Of a DNA stretch of 21,327 bases, positions 1 to 6,139 are shown piece by piece (positions within the stretch are counted from its first letter, which is position 1; each line of letters begins with the position of its first letter). The DNA is from CAXYVX01 sp049297855. GTDB taxonomy: Bacteria > Patescibacteriota > Saccharimonadia > Saccharimonadales > Saccharimonadaceae. The stretch covers positions 1-21,327 of the forward strand of contig JBAQVB010000069.1 in assembly GCA_049297855.1 (NCBI GenBank), written 5' to 3'. The notes below the pieces were generated by a model. It saw only the letters and a program-made list of their open reading frames with translations. It did not search any database and was not told the DNA's origin. The position numbers were made by a program, and so were the translations under genes.

Positions 1-1
1 G

Positions 2-805
2 GGGTGAACCGTGCCAAAACGGCGCCCATTCGCCAATATTAACTTTCAATGTTGGATCGAGCCCAGTTTGAGCAATCACAAATAATTCATTAATTCCGTA
101 TGGATTAACGAAGGTGATTATGACACCTACAAGAGCTATCAACCAAAGCTTGCGTTTTTCCGCGGTGTCGCGCTCACAAAATAGCGCCCACCAACCGATT
201 AACGCGATTCCGGCCGGCCACGAACCGTGTAATTGCGCCCACAACCAAAAAACCAGCGGCAAAACCCAGCGAATCCTTTTCCGCGGATTTATTAACATAC
301 AGTAAATAATCGCCACAAACAACACCATCCATAATTCGGTGCGGACGCCTAAATAAGGTTCAAACAATAGGGCAGCCGCTAGAATCATACTCGACGACAG
401 TCGATGCGACGTCTGGGTGCCAATTCGTGCCACAATCATTAGTGACACCGTCCATAACAACGAGAATAATAAAACCAATAAGTTGTAGCCACCGATTGAA
501 TATAGTTTAGCAATCAAAACATCATTAAGCCACTCAACATTGATCCAGGGAAATCCCTGAGCGGTATAAGTAAAAAAATCGACTCGACGAATGCCGTGCG
601 ACAAAATGTCTTGGCCACCGGCAATATGCCAGCCAAAATCGGGATCCAAACGATGTGAACTGACCCCAAAAAAAAACATAAAGATCGCCAACCATAGCAG
701 CCATCGTAGAACGATAAAAATGCGACGGTGGCGACGCCGATTCGTTGAATAAAATTTATTGATACCCAGATACAACTTCGACAAAAAATTTGGCCGCTCA
801 TTCAT
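2..805 (-). CDS. Polytopic membrane protein, GT-C glycosyltransferase-like, C-terminus cut by the window edge
   Basis: The frame is open for 268 codons from the ATG at 805 to the window edge; a TAA two codons upstream fixes this as the first ATG. After a basic N-terminus (RRRHRR, residues 23-28) come several hydrophobic segments (about 29-48, 105-130, 160-175, 185-205, 210-225 and 235-255), interrupted by a polar loop with DPDFGWH (54-60), VDFFTYTAQGFPW (75-87) and EWLNDVL (91-97). A loop of the type D-P-D-x-x-W-H ... D-x-F-[ST]-[YW]-T-x-x-G-x-P-W ... E-W-L recurs in uncharacterised bacterial integral membrane proteins with a GT-C-like layout. A role in transferring sugars from lipid carriers to envelope polymers is inference; substrate unknown. 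GGAAAGG about 13 nt upstream is a plausible ribosome-binding site. FFF at 44-46 is encoded by nine consecutive T. It follows comF on the same strand and has its own promoter. Confidence 0.72.
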   Translation of the reverse strand, partial: MNERPNFLSKLYLGINKFYSTNRRRHRRIFIVLRWLLWLAIFMFFFGVSSHRLDPDFGWHIAGGQDILSHGIRRVDFFTYTAQGFPWINVEWLNDVLIAKLYSIGGYNLLVLLFSLLWTVSLMIVARIGTQTSHRLSSSMILAAALLFEPYLGVRTELWMVLFVAIIYCMLINPRKRIRWVLPLVFWLWAQLHGSWPAGIALIGWWALFCERDTAEKRKLWLIALVGVIITFVNPYGINELFVIAQTGLDPTLKVNIGEWAPFWHGSP

Positions 806-828
806 TATTTAATATCAACCTTTCCGTT

Positions 829-837
829 ATTATAGCA
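829..837 (-). promoter_or_regulatory. Extended -10 promoter of the membrane-protein gene
   Basis: On the minus strand this reads TGCTATAAT, a perfect extended -10. It ends 23 nt before the ATG at 805, leaving room for a leader of about 16 nt that contains GGAAAGG. No strong -35 is evident, which fits a TGN-type promoter. Confidence 0.6.
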
Positions 838-848
838 TTTTGCAGCCA

Positions 849-1580
849 TTAAAGCCCGCCCTCCGTTTGTCGCGCCACGATCGCCAGTTGAACATTAGTC
901 ACGCCGGCTGTTTTGAATAGCTTGGTGGCGGCAGTAGTAGTGGCACCGGTCGTCCAAATATCATCAATTAATAAAACTCTTTTAGGCAAGCCAAAATGAG
1001 GTTGGGTGAGATAGAACATTTTATCTGCCAATATTTGACGTTCGCGCGCGTTTTTATCGTGCTGACTGTCCGAAATCTGTCGTCCAAGTAACTTGATTGA
1101 TGTTAACCCGCGCAGCTTAGCAAAGCGTCGCGCCACCAGTGCCATGTGATCAAAACCGCGCGATCGAATATGGGGTGCGGACGTGGTAATATAGCTCACC
1201 AAAACATCTTTTGCTAGCGGAGGTATCGTTACATCTAACAGCTTGGCCAACATTTTGGCCGACTCGCGCTCACTGTTGTATTTAAAATCGCCCACTAATT
1301 TTAATAACACATCACGCCGCTCGCCTACCACAAACACCTGTGAAAAAGGTAAGGTATGACCGCAACGGGAACATAAATTACCCAAGTGCGCCAGTTCAGA
1401 TGGTGATAATTGGCGTCCACATGACACACACTGCTCGTATTTATTTTCAATGATGTCAAAAAAACAACTGTCACACAACGTGTCACCGAGGCAGCCACAA
1501 CCTTTGCATATATGGGGTGCAATGGCGCGTAAATTAATGTCTAAAAAATTATTCATTGTCGTATTTACAATAACTTTCAC
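849..1580 (-). CDS. comF: ComF family protein (phosphoribosyltransferase fold with N-terminal zinc-finger cysteines)
   Basis: The N-terminal third carries paired cysteines (Cys25, 28, 30, 36, 39, 51, 54, 70, 73) typical of the double zinc-ribbon of ComFC/GntX proteins. The C-terminal part has the type I phosphoribosyltransferase PRPP loop VLLIDDIWTTGAT (202-214), the RGFDHMALVAR segment (141-151) and the FKY motif (99-101). Length (243 aa) is normal for the family. In Bacillus and Haemophilus homologues are needed for DNA uptake; whether this cell is naturally competent is inference, though the pilin and T4SS genes nearby make DNA import or exchange plausible. The start is uncertain: GTG at 1580, or ATG at 1556 just before the zinc region; neither has a clear Shine-Dalgarno. 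A TGAGATAAT extended -10 lies at 1615-1623 on this strand. The gene is divergent from hsp20. Confidence 0.88.
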   Translation of the reverse strand: MKVIVNTTMNNFLDINLRAIAPHICKGCGCLGDTLCDSCFFDIIENKYEQCVSCGRQLSPSELAHLGNLCSRCGHTLPFSQVFVVGERRDVLLKLVGDFKYNSERESAKMLAKLLDVTIPPLAKDVLVSYITTSAPHIRSRGFDHMALVARRFAKLRGLTSIKLLGRQISDSQHDKNARERQILADKMFYLTQPHFGLPKRVLLIDDIWTTGATTTAATKLFKTAGVTNVQLAIVARQTEGGL

Positions 1581-1587
1581 GAAAAAG

Positions 1588-1616
1588 TTGCTAATCTTGT
1601 CAACCTACGCTATAAT
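1588..1616 (+). promoter_or_regulatory. Sigma-70 type promoter of hsp20
   Basis: TTGCTA (1588-1593) and TATAAT (1611-1616) are separated by 17 nt. The leader to the ATG at 1663 would be about 40 nt and carries GGAGGAG at 1647-1653. I see no CIRCE here, so hsp20 is apparently controlled separately from groESL. Confidence 0.65.
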
Positions 1617-1662
1617 TATCTCATATTAGCCAAATATAAGCGAGATGGAGGAGAATAGGTAT

Positions 1663-2163
1663 ATGGCAAAAAAAGAGGATGATTTATTGTTGGACGAACT
1701 AGATTCTGTTTTTTTCGATGACAAAGATAATAATGGTAACGCTGGCGCGGAGACTCAGACGGATAATAAACCTGCCGTAACTGCGGCAACCGCCACTAAT
1801 GCTACAGCCTCAGCTACTGAAGAGGACTACGATTCTGTGCCTGGGCAGTTGGCAGTTGATGTCTATGAAACGGCGGACAAATTAGTGGTCAAAGCGCGCA
1901 CCTCGGGCGTCAATAAGAATGATTTAGACGTTTCAATTGCGGACGGCGTTTTAACCGTGAGTGGAACATTGAGCAGTGGCGACGATGCCGGCGTGACACA
2001 GTGGCATGTTCAGGAAATTTATTGGGGTGAGTTCTCTCGAACCTTGGTTTTACCTGTACCAGTAAAAGAAGATGAGGTTGAGGCTGTTTTGAAAGATGGC
2101 GTTCTGACAATTTCCTTTAATAAAATTAAGCAAGAATCCGCCAAAAAGATTCAGGTTCTGTAA
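1663..2163 (+). CDS. hsp20: Small heat-shock protein (Hsp20/alpha-crystallin family)
   Basis: ATP-independent holdase chaperone. A low-complexity acidic/Ala-Thr N-terminal arm (about 60 residues with DDLLLDELDSVFFDD) is followed by an alpha-crystallin domain beginning at QLAVDVYETADKLVVKA and ending with the diagnostic AVLKDGVLTISF strand. The C-terminal KIQVL supplies an I-x-V/L-type motif used for oligomer docking. I chose the ATG at 1663 (MAKKEDD, 166 aa) over the in-frame ATG at 1645 because the strong GGAGGAG at 1647-1653 sits 9 nt before 1663 and overlaps the 1645 codon. The gene is one of the few plus-strand genes left of the origin and forms a single-gene unit between its own promoter and a strong hairpin terminator. 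Confidence 0.9.
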   Translation: MAKKEDDLLLDELDSVFFDDKDNNGNAGAETQTDNKPAVTAATATNATASATEEDYDSVPGQLAVDVYETADKLVVKARTSGVNKNDLDVSIADGVLTVSGTLSSGDDAGVTQWHVQEIYWGEFSRTLVLPVPVKEDEVEAVLKDGVLTISFNKIKQESAKKIQVL

Positions 2164-2182
2164 TAATACTATCGTATTAAAG

Positions 2183-2214
2183 CATAAAAAGGGTTAAGAA
2201 AAACCCTTTTTATG
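2183..2214. terminator. Bidirectional rho-independent terminator between hsp20 and pilin gene 1
   Basis: A perfect 13-bp stem (CATAAAAAGGGTT pairing with AACCCTTTTTATG) has a 6-nt loop. The A-run on the left arm and T-run on the right make it usable from both strands. It lies between the hsp20 stop (2163) and the stop of the convergent pilin gene (2215). Confidence 0.85.
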
Positions 2215-2649
2215 TTACACGGTTGGCGAACCGCCTCCCGCACCAGCGCCAACGGTTTGGATAATCCAGTTAATAATCGCATAGGCGAAAATCGCCACCA
2301 CCAGACCAACAATGGCATAGAGAACGGTGTTTTTAGCGTCCTTCACCCGGCCAGCATCACCAGATGACAACACGTAACGGATGCCACCGTAAATTAGCAT
2401 AATCACTGCTAAAATACCGACAATGAACAACATAATATTAATGATACGCGGAATAATCGCTTCCGGACCATTAAATAACTGAGAGGGCTGGCCATTGCCA
2501 CGATATTGTTGAAAACCAAATAAATCGTCAGCCGCCGATACGGATGATATAGGCAACACAACCGCAGAAACCGTCAAAGCAAACGCAATAATTAACGCTG
2601 ATAATGCCCGGACGATTTTATTAAATCTCAACTTCCTTGATATAATCAT
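2215..2649 (-). CDS. T4SS pilin-like protein 1 (signal peptide plus two membrane helices)
   Basis: The mature part has the arrangement of the TrbC/VirB2-like T4SS-pilin family common in CPR bacteria: hydrophobic helix, IYGGIRYVLSSGD turn, a basic RVKDAKNTV linker, and a second helix (VLYAIVGLVVAIFAYAIINW). An N-terminal signal peptide ends in SSVSA-A. The last residues are Gly-rich. I prefer the ATG at 2649 (144 aa) because GGTGA lies about 6 nt upstream; an in-frame GTG at 2661 would add four residues (148 aa). Proteins of this type are thought to be exported and then polymerise or line a channel at the cytoplasmic membrane. It is a paralogue of the 2748-3179 gene and of each unit in the 3265-4164 gene. 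It has its own promoter, so dosage can differ from the other pilins. Confidence 0.82.
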   Translation of the reverse strand: MIISRKLRFNKIVRALSALIIAFALTVSAVVLPISSVSAADDLFGFQQYRGNGQPSQLFNGPEAIIPRIINIMLFIVGILAVIMLIYGGIRYVLSSGDAGRVKDAKNTVLYAIVGLVVAIFAYAIINWIIQTVGAGAGGGSPTV

Positions 2650-2678
2650 ACTTTTCACCACTTCAATCTAACTGGCGT

Positions 2679-2687
2679 ATTATAGCA
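2679..2687 (-). promoter_or_regulatory. Extended -10 promoter of pilin gene 1
   Basis: It reads TGCTATAAT on the minus strand, immediately downstream of the terminator hairpin of the preceding pilin gene. The predicted leader before the ATG at 2649 is about 23 nt. Confidence 0.6.
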
Positions 2688-2692
2688 CAACA

Positions 2693-2724
2693 AAGTGACT
2701 GCGTCAAGACGAACGTAGTCACTT
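2693..2724 (-). terminator. Hairpin terminator after pilin gene 2
   Basis: A 12-bp stem (AAGTGACTGCGT with ACGTAGTCACTT, one G-U pair) has an 8-nt loop. On the minus strand it is followed by a modest T-rich stretch (TTTGTTGTG). It separates pilin genes 2 and 1 into independent units. Confidence 0.65.
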
Positions 2725-2747
2725 ATTAATCACAACGGCCAACTTTG

Positions 2748-3179
2748 CTAATTAGTTGTATTAGTAGTCGCAAACACGACCCAGTTAACGATAGCATAAG
2801 CAAATATTGCAATCACCAGACCAACTATAGAATACATCAGGGTGTTTTTAGCGTTAGTAACCCGAGATGTGTCACCGGCAGAGGTGGCGTAGCGAATACC
2901 TGAGTAAATAATCATTATTACCGACAAGATGCCGATAATAAACAATAGAATATTAATAACGGTTTGAAAAATACCACCCGCTCCGAACAAATTGGTCGGC
3001 GTACTATTGTTTGAACCACACTTAACACCCCCCCCCAGAGAGACGTTGGCACAACTATCGTTATTAGAATTAACCGCCGCCCCGGCCGGCAGACTACCAA
3101 AACCGCCCAATACTAACGACAGCATGGGCACGAACGCCAGCGCGACACCGACCCGCTTCATTATTTTTCTGATATTCAT
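2748..3179 (-). CDS. T4SS pilin-like protein 2, containing a nine-G tract
   Basis: Same architecture as pilin 1: basic start (MNIRKIMKR), signal peptide ending near PAGAA-V (about residue 35), a variable polar N-terminal segment with two Cys (43 and 54), helix 1, IYSGIRYATSAGD, RVTNAKNTL, and helix 2 (VGLVIAIFAYAIVNWV). Ribosome-binding site AGGAGGAGGT lies 8 nt before the ATG, the strongest in this cluster. Residues 48-50 (GGG) are encoded by an uninterrupted run of nine G (C on the plus strand, 3028-3036), directly upstream of the first mature helix; slippage there would destroy the pilin part. The two cysteines are absent from pilin 1. Assignment to the T4SS-pilin family is confident; the molecular role is inferred from the family. 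Confidence 0.83.
   Translation of the reverse strand: MNIRKIMKRVGVALAFVPMLSLVLGGFGSLPAGAAVNSNNDSCANVSLGGGVKCGSNNSTPTNLFGAGGIFQTVINILLFIIGILSVIMIIYSGIRYATSAGDTSRVTNAKNTLMYSIVGLVIAIFAYAIVNWVVFATTNTTN
3028..3036. repeat. Nine-base C/G homopolymer inside pilin gene 2
   Basis: There are nine consecutive C on the plus strand (G in the coding strand), in frame as GGG-GGG-GGT after a CTG codon. It is the longest G/C run I saw in the window and sits in the variable segment between signal peptide and first mature helix. Confidence 0.9.
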
Positions 3180-3223
3180 TTGTAATTACCTCCTCCTAAC
3201 GGGTTAATATTATTACGTCTATG

Positions 3224-3252
3224 ATTATATATCATCTATAAGGATAGCACAA
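3224..3252 (-). promoter_or_regulatory. Promoter of pilin gene 2
   Basis: On the minus strand TTGTGC is followed after 17 nt by TATAAT (3224-3229). The leader of about 38 nt carries AGGAGGAGGT before the ATG at 3179. Confidence 0.5.
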
Positions 3253-3264
3253 GCCCCGGCTCGG

Positions 3265-4164
3265 CTAACCCAATTTACCGAGTATAAACGAAACAATCGC
3301 ATAAGCCATAATGGCCACCGCCAATCCCACTGCCGAATAAATTAACGTGCTGCGAGATTTGGTAACAGCCTGCGGGTTGCCGGCGCTACTAACGAAGCGG
3401 ATACCGGAATATACAATCATAATCACCGCCAGTGTACCGACAATATAGAACATTGTATTGGTAATATTTCGAACAATATCTTGCGCGCTGCCGCCGCCAA
3501 GTCGATTAGCGAGAAACTGCGTGATCGCATAAGCGAGAATAATAATCGCTAGCCCCACGACCGAGTAGGTTAGAGTTTGGCGCGCCTTCGTAGCCTTGGC
3601 AGGGTCACCAGCGCTGATAACCCACTGAATGGCCGCGTAGATAATCATAATGATCGCTAGAGCGCCAGCGATAAAATAGACTAAACTTAAAATTGACGAC
3701 ATCGTCAGATTACCGGTATACATACCGCTGCTCACTGTTATATCTTGGCCGAGCTGGCCCGACAAATAGCTTAGGAAGGCCTTCGCGACAATAGCGATAC
3801 CGAGCCCCACTAGGGCTCGCGTTAAGGTTTGTTGACCGTTTTTCGCCTTAGCTGGATCGCCGGCGCTAGTCATATAGAGAAAACCGCCCCAAATAATAAA
3901 CATCACCGCCAAAAACCCGGCCGCGAACATCGCCACACTGAGTGCCCATCGCACGTAAGGCATAATGATGTCATTCCATGGACTGGCTCCATGCAAATCG
4001 CCGGAACAGGTTGGGGCGCTGGGGATGGACAAGATACCCGAACCGGAAGAGTCGGCGCAACCAGCTGCACTGGCCAGCCTAGGCGCCAACGCCACGATGG
4101 TACACGATAAAACCAATAATATTACCAATGATACCGCGCGACGTCGTTTAATAATATTCATCAT
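3265..4164 (-). CDS. Triple T4SS-pilin concatemer: one signal peptide plus three fused pilin units
   Basis: After a signal peptide (basic MMNIIKRRR, hydrophobic core, ASA-A near residue 34) and a short polar segment with two Cys (36, 53), the protein repeats the pilin core three times, about 70-134, 156-220 and 236-297. Each unit has helix, I-[IV]-[WY]-[GAS]-[GA]-[FI], an S-A-G-[DN]-P turn (100-104, 184-188, 260-264), a basic linker with T-L, and helix V-G-L-x-[IV]-x-I-x-A-[KY]-A. That gives six membrane helices in 299 aa against two in the single-unit paralogues. The second and third units are closer to one another and to pilins 1 and 2 than to the first. The ATG overlaps the TGA of the upstream gene (ATGA), so translation is coupled. 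A covalently linked trimer could be a structural adaptor or a channel subunit replacing a VirB6-like protein; this is inference. Confidence 0.85.
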   Translation of the reverse strand: MMNIIKRRRAVSLVILLVLSCTIVALAPRLASAAGCADSSGSGILSIPSAPTCSGDLHGASPWNDIIMPYVRWALSVAMFAAGFLAVMFIIWGGFLYMTSAGDPAKAKNGQQTLTRALVGLGIAIVAKAFLSYLSGQLGQDITVSSGMYTGNLTMSSILSLVYFIAGALAIIMIIYAAIQWVISAGDPAKATKARQTLTYSVVGLAIIILAYAITQFLANRLGGGSAQDIVRNITNTMFYIVGTLAVIMIVYSGIRFVSSAGNPQAVTKSRSTLIYSAVGLAVAIMAYAIVSFILGKLG

Positions 4165-4430
4165 AACTTTACGCCTAATAATTTTAAAATACCATACATC
4201 GCAAAAAACAAGAGCATGGCGATCACGGCGTTGCGAATAGTGTCGAGACCTTTTTTAGCTTGGGCGGCGTTTTTGTTGGCCGAAGCATATATAATCGCCC
4301 CGTAAATAACACCGACTAAAATCACTGTGCCAACTCCGGCAGCCAACCATCCGGTGACGGTCTGTAACACGCTAGTAATATCCGTGCCGCCCCAATTAAA
4401 ATAGGTGTCAATTGCAAAAAGCTTAAACAT
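4161..4430 (-). CDS. Small two-helix membrane protein, divergent T4SS pilin-like protein 4
   Basis: An 89-aa protein with helix 1 (VTGWLAAGVGTVILVGVIYGAIIYA), a polar turn with SANKNAAQAKKGLDTIRNA, and helix 2 (VIAMLLFFAMYGILKLLG). The layout helix / IYGAIIY / K-rich linker / helix matches the pilin units next door, but no signal peptide is evident: the N-terminus is short and amphipathic (MFKLFAIDTYFNW). It is the first gene of an operon with the triple pilin, overlapping it by 4 nt. A TATAAT at 4444-4449 on this strand lies 13 nt before the ATG, so the leader is only a few bases and no Shine-Dalgarno is present. Family membership is likely rather than certain because the S-A-G-D turn is missing. 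Confidence 0.72.
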   Translation of the reverse strand: MFKLFAIDTYFNWGGTDITSVLQTVTGWLAAGVGTVILVGVIYGAIIYASANKNAAQAKKGLDTIRNAVIAMLLFFAMYGILKLLGVKL

Positions 4431-4443
4431 GACTATATAGTAG

Positions 4444-4449
4444 ATTATA
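4444..4449 (-). promoter_or_regulatory. -10 element of the pilin 4 - triple pilin operon
   Basis: It reads TATAAT on the minus strand, 13 nt before the ATG at 4430. The gap after zwf is only 40 nt and holds no hairpin, so zwf read-through may also feed the operon. Confidence 0.45.
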
Positions 4450-4470
4450 AGATGATTTTATGCAAGTCGA

Positions 4471-5781
4471 TCAGAATTTAGCCAATAAATGTTTTGCTTC
4501 AGTCCCAGGATTATATAGTTTGAGCGGCGTTCGGTCAAGACTCCAAGCTTTTTGCACTGGGTCGAGGATTTCCCACTGGCGAATAATTTCGTCCGACGAA
4601 GCGAACAACGACTTGTGTGCACTCGCCGCATCCACAAAGATTTGTTCGTAAGCGTCGGCCAGTTTCACGTCCGACGGAAAGCTAAATCCAGACGTTTCCG
4701 TAATGAACTGTCGCGGCCCAACGGCTAAACCCGGTTTTTTCACGAGTAGCCGCATAGCTACGCCGTCGTTCGGCTGAATGCGAAAAATGACCGTGTTTTC
4801 CTGATCGGCATGCTTACGTTTCAAATTGAGATGGATCTCCGTCGTTTTACTCGCTAATTTTTTACCAGTCAAGAGGCGAATCGGCACACCCGTAAATGCC
4901 GAATCCTGCGAAAAAAGTTTAACACCGGCCACCGTTTCGGTCATTGAATTTGGATTTTTAACTTCATCGCGATATCCGTGATATTGGCCACGTAAACTAT
5001 CGTCCGGCCGGGCGATGACTAATTGCTGGAGCGCGGCGAGGCGCATTTTTGGCAAATCCGCCCAGTTAAATTGCTCCGGAATTTTCGCTAGCGTCAGCGC
5101 CAACAACTGCATCACGTGACCTTGTAGCACATCGCGCAGTGCACCGGTTTGCTCATAAAAAATACTGCGACCCTCGATACCAATTTTTTCACTGGCAACA
5201 ATGTCGATACTATCGATCGTTTTATTATCCCAAATCTGTGAAAATAGAGCGTTGCCGTAACGCATGGCGATGATATTTTGCGCCATCTCTTTTTCCAGAT
5301 AATGATCAACGCGATAAATTTGCGCCTCTTTAAAATAGCGCGCGGTGCGATCAATCATCTCGTGCGCCGATGTCAAATCAAAGCCGAACGGCTTCTCAAA
5401 CATAATTTTGACGCGCGCACCATTAATACCGGCCTGGCCCAGATTATCGACGATATCAGTTGCGGCGCTCGGTGGCACCGACAAATAAAACAGTAGCTGT
5501 GTGTCTTTCGCATCGCCCAAAAAATCTTTCAGTTGGTCATAATCAGCCACGTTCGCCAAATCCATTTGGTAAAAATTAGTAATTGTTTGGAGTTTATGTA
5601 GGGCATTTTTAGGCGCTTTTGCGCCAGATAACAGTTGCGCCACGTCAATATTACGACGTGAAATACCGATTACCGATAAATCCGGAATGGCGTTTTGCGC
5701 CACAATGTTCGCCAGAGCAGGAATCAATTTACGTCGTCCCAAATCACCACTCATACCAAAAATGATTAACTTAGTTTTCAT
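4471..5781 (-). CDS. zwf: Glucose-6-phosphate 1-dehydrogenase
   Basis: Oxidises glucose 6-phosphate to 6-phosphogluconolactone with NAD(P)+, the entry step of the oxidative pentose phosphate pathway; cytosolic. The N-terminal Rossmann motif GMSGDLGRRKL (9-19), EKPFG (129-133) and the active-site signature RVDHYLEKE (157-165, catalytic His160) are present, followed by DIVASEKIGIEGR and the ALRDVLQGHVMQLLAL helix. At 436 aa it is shorter than the usual 480-500 residues, but all recognisable motifs are kept, so I see no truncation. The family usually has Gly where the signature has Glu162 (RIDHYLGKE). The ATG at 5781 follows an extended -10 by exactly 6 nt, predicting a leaderless transcript. 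It is divergent from groES across the CIRCE operator. Confidence 0.95.
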   Translation of the reverse strand: MKTKLIIFGMSGDLGRRKLIPALANIVAQNAIPDLSVIGISRRNIDVAQLLSGAKAPKNALHKLQTITNFYQMDLANVADYDQLKDFLGDAKDTQLLFYLSVPPSAATDIVDNLGQAGINGARVKIMFEKPFGFDLTSAHEMIDRTARYFKEAQIYRVDHYLEKEMAQNIIAMRYGNALFSQIWDNKTIDSIDIVASEKIGIEGRSIFYEQTGALRDVLQGHVMQLLALTLAKIPEQFNWADLPKMRLAALQQLVIARPDDSLRGQYHGYRDEVKNPNSMTETVAGVKLFSQDSAFTGVPIRLLTGKKLASKTTEIHLNLKRKHADQENTVIFRIQPNDGVAMRLLVKKPGLAVGPRQFITETSGFSFPSDVKLADAYEQIFVDAASAHKSLFASSDEIIRQWEILDPVQKAWSLDRTPLKLYNPGTEAKHLLAKF

Positions 5782-5787
5782 GATTAA

Positions 5788-5796
5788 ATTGTAGCA
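5788..5796 (-). promoter_or_regulatory. Extended -10 promoter of zwf, predicted leaderless
   Basis: It reads TGCTACAAT on the minus strand, with 6 nt (TTAATC) between it and the ATG. Normal -10 to +1 spacing places the transcription start on the A of the ATG. A second candidate, TGCTAAAAT at 5807-5815, overlaps the left CIRCE arm and would give a leader of about 20 nt. Confidence 0.65.
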
Positions 5797-5809
5797 CGTT
5801 CGGCAAATT

Positions 5810-5836
5810 TTAGCACTCTTGACATGCGAGTGCCAA
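5810..5836. promoter_or_regulatory. CIRCE operator (HrcA site) upstream of groES
   Basis: TTAGCACTC, a 9-nt spacer and GAGTGCCAA form the canonical CIRCE inverted repeat (one arm differs from consensus by one base). HrcA repressor binds such sites and releases them on heat stress; hrcA itself is not in this window. The -35 box of groES lies inside the spacer. Confidence 0.93.
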
Positions 5837-5848
5837 CTTTGCTATAGT
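5819..5848 (+). promoter_or_regulatory. groESL promoter embedded in CIRCE
   Basis: TTGACA (5819-5824, starting in the CIRCE spacer) and TATAGT (5843-5848) are spaced by 18 nt, with TGC before the -10. AGAAGGAGGT at 5861-5870 precedes the groES ATG by 5 nt. Confidence 0.85.
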
Positions 5849-5875
5849 AGTCAATGAAGCAGAAGGAGGTAAAAT

Positions 5876-6139
5876 ATGCTGAAACCATTAGGTGATCGAG
5901 TGGTCGCCATGACAGAAAAAGCGGCTGAGAAAACCGCGTCGGGAATTTTTCTACCGACCGAAAACAAGGAAAAAAGTTCCGTTGCCATCGTTGAAAGTGT
6001 AGGTGACAAGGTTGCAAACATTAAAAAGGGCGACAAAATCGTCTTTCGCGAATACGCGTCGACCGACGTCAAAATTAATGGCGATAAGTTCCTAATCCTG
6101 AAAGAAGAAGATATTTTAGCAAAAGTGGAGGATAAATAA
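5876..6139 (+). CDS. groES: Co-chaperonin GroES (Hsp10)
   Basis: Heptameric lid of the GroEL chamber. Starts with MLKPLGDRVVAM, has the mobile loop region EKTASGIFLPTENKEKSS (residues about 19-36) that contacts GroEL, the VGDKVANIKKGDKIVF strand, and ends ILKEEDILAKVEDK, as usual for the family. At 87 aa it is somewhat shorter than the typical 94-97. The start is supported by a strong Shine-Dalgarno 5 nt upstream. Its TAA abuts the groEL ATG directly. Heat-shock control by HrcA is indicated by the CIRCE element. Confidence 0.97.
   Translation: MLKPLGDRVVAMTEKAAEKTASGIFLPTENKEKSSVAIVESVGDKVANIKKGDKIVFREYASTDVKINGDKFLILKEEDILAKVEDK

Noticed and set aside
514..801. Open frame of 95 codons on the minus strand near the left end
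   Set aside because: It is in a different frame from the 268-codon membrane protein, which spans the whole segment and has the coherent helix pattern.
1597..1616. TTGTCA with TATAAT as the hsp20 promoter
   Set aside because: Only 8 nt separate them; TTGCTA at 1588 has the correct 17-nt spacing.
1645..1662. Upstream ATG as start of hsp20
   Set aside because: It overlaps the GGAGGAG ribosome-binding site and has none of its own; the ATG at 1663 is properly spaced.
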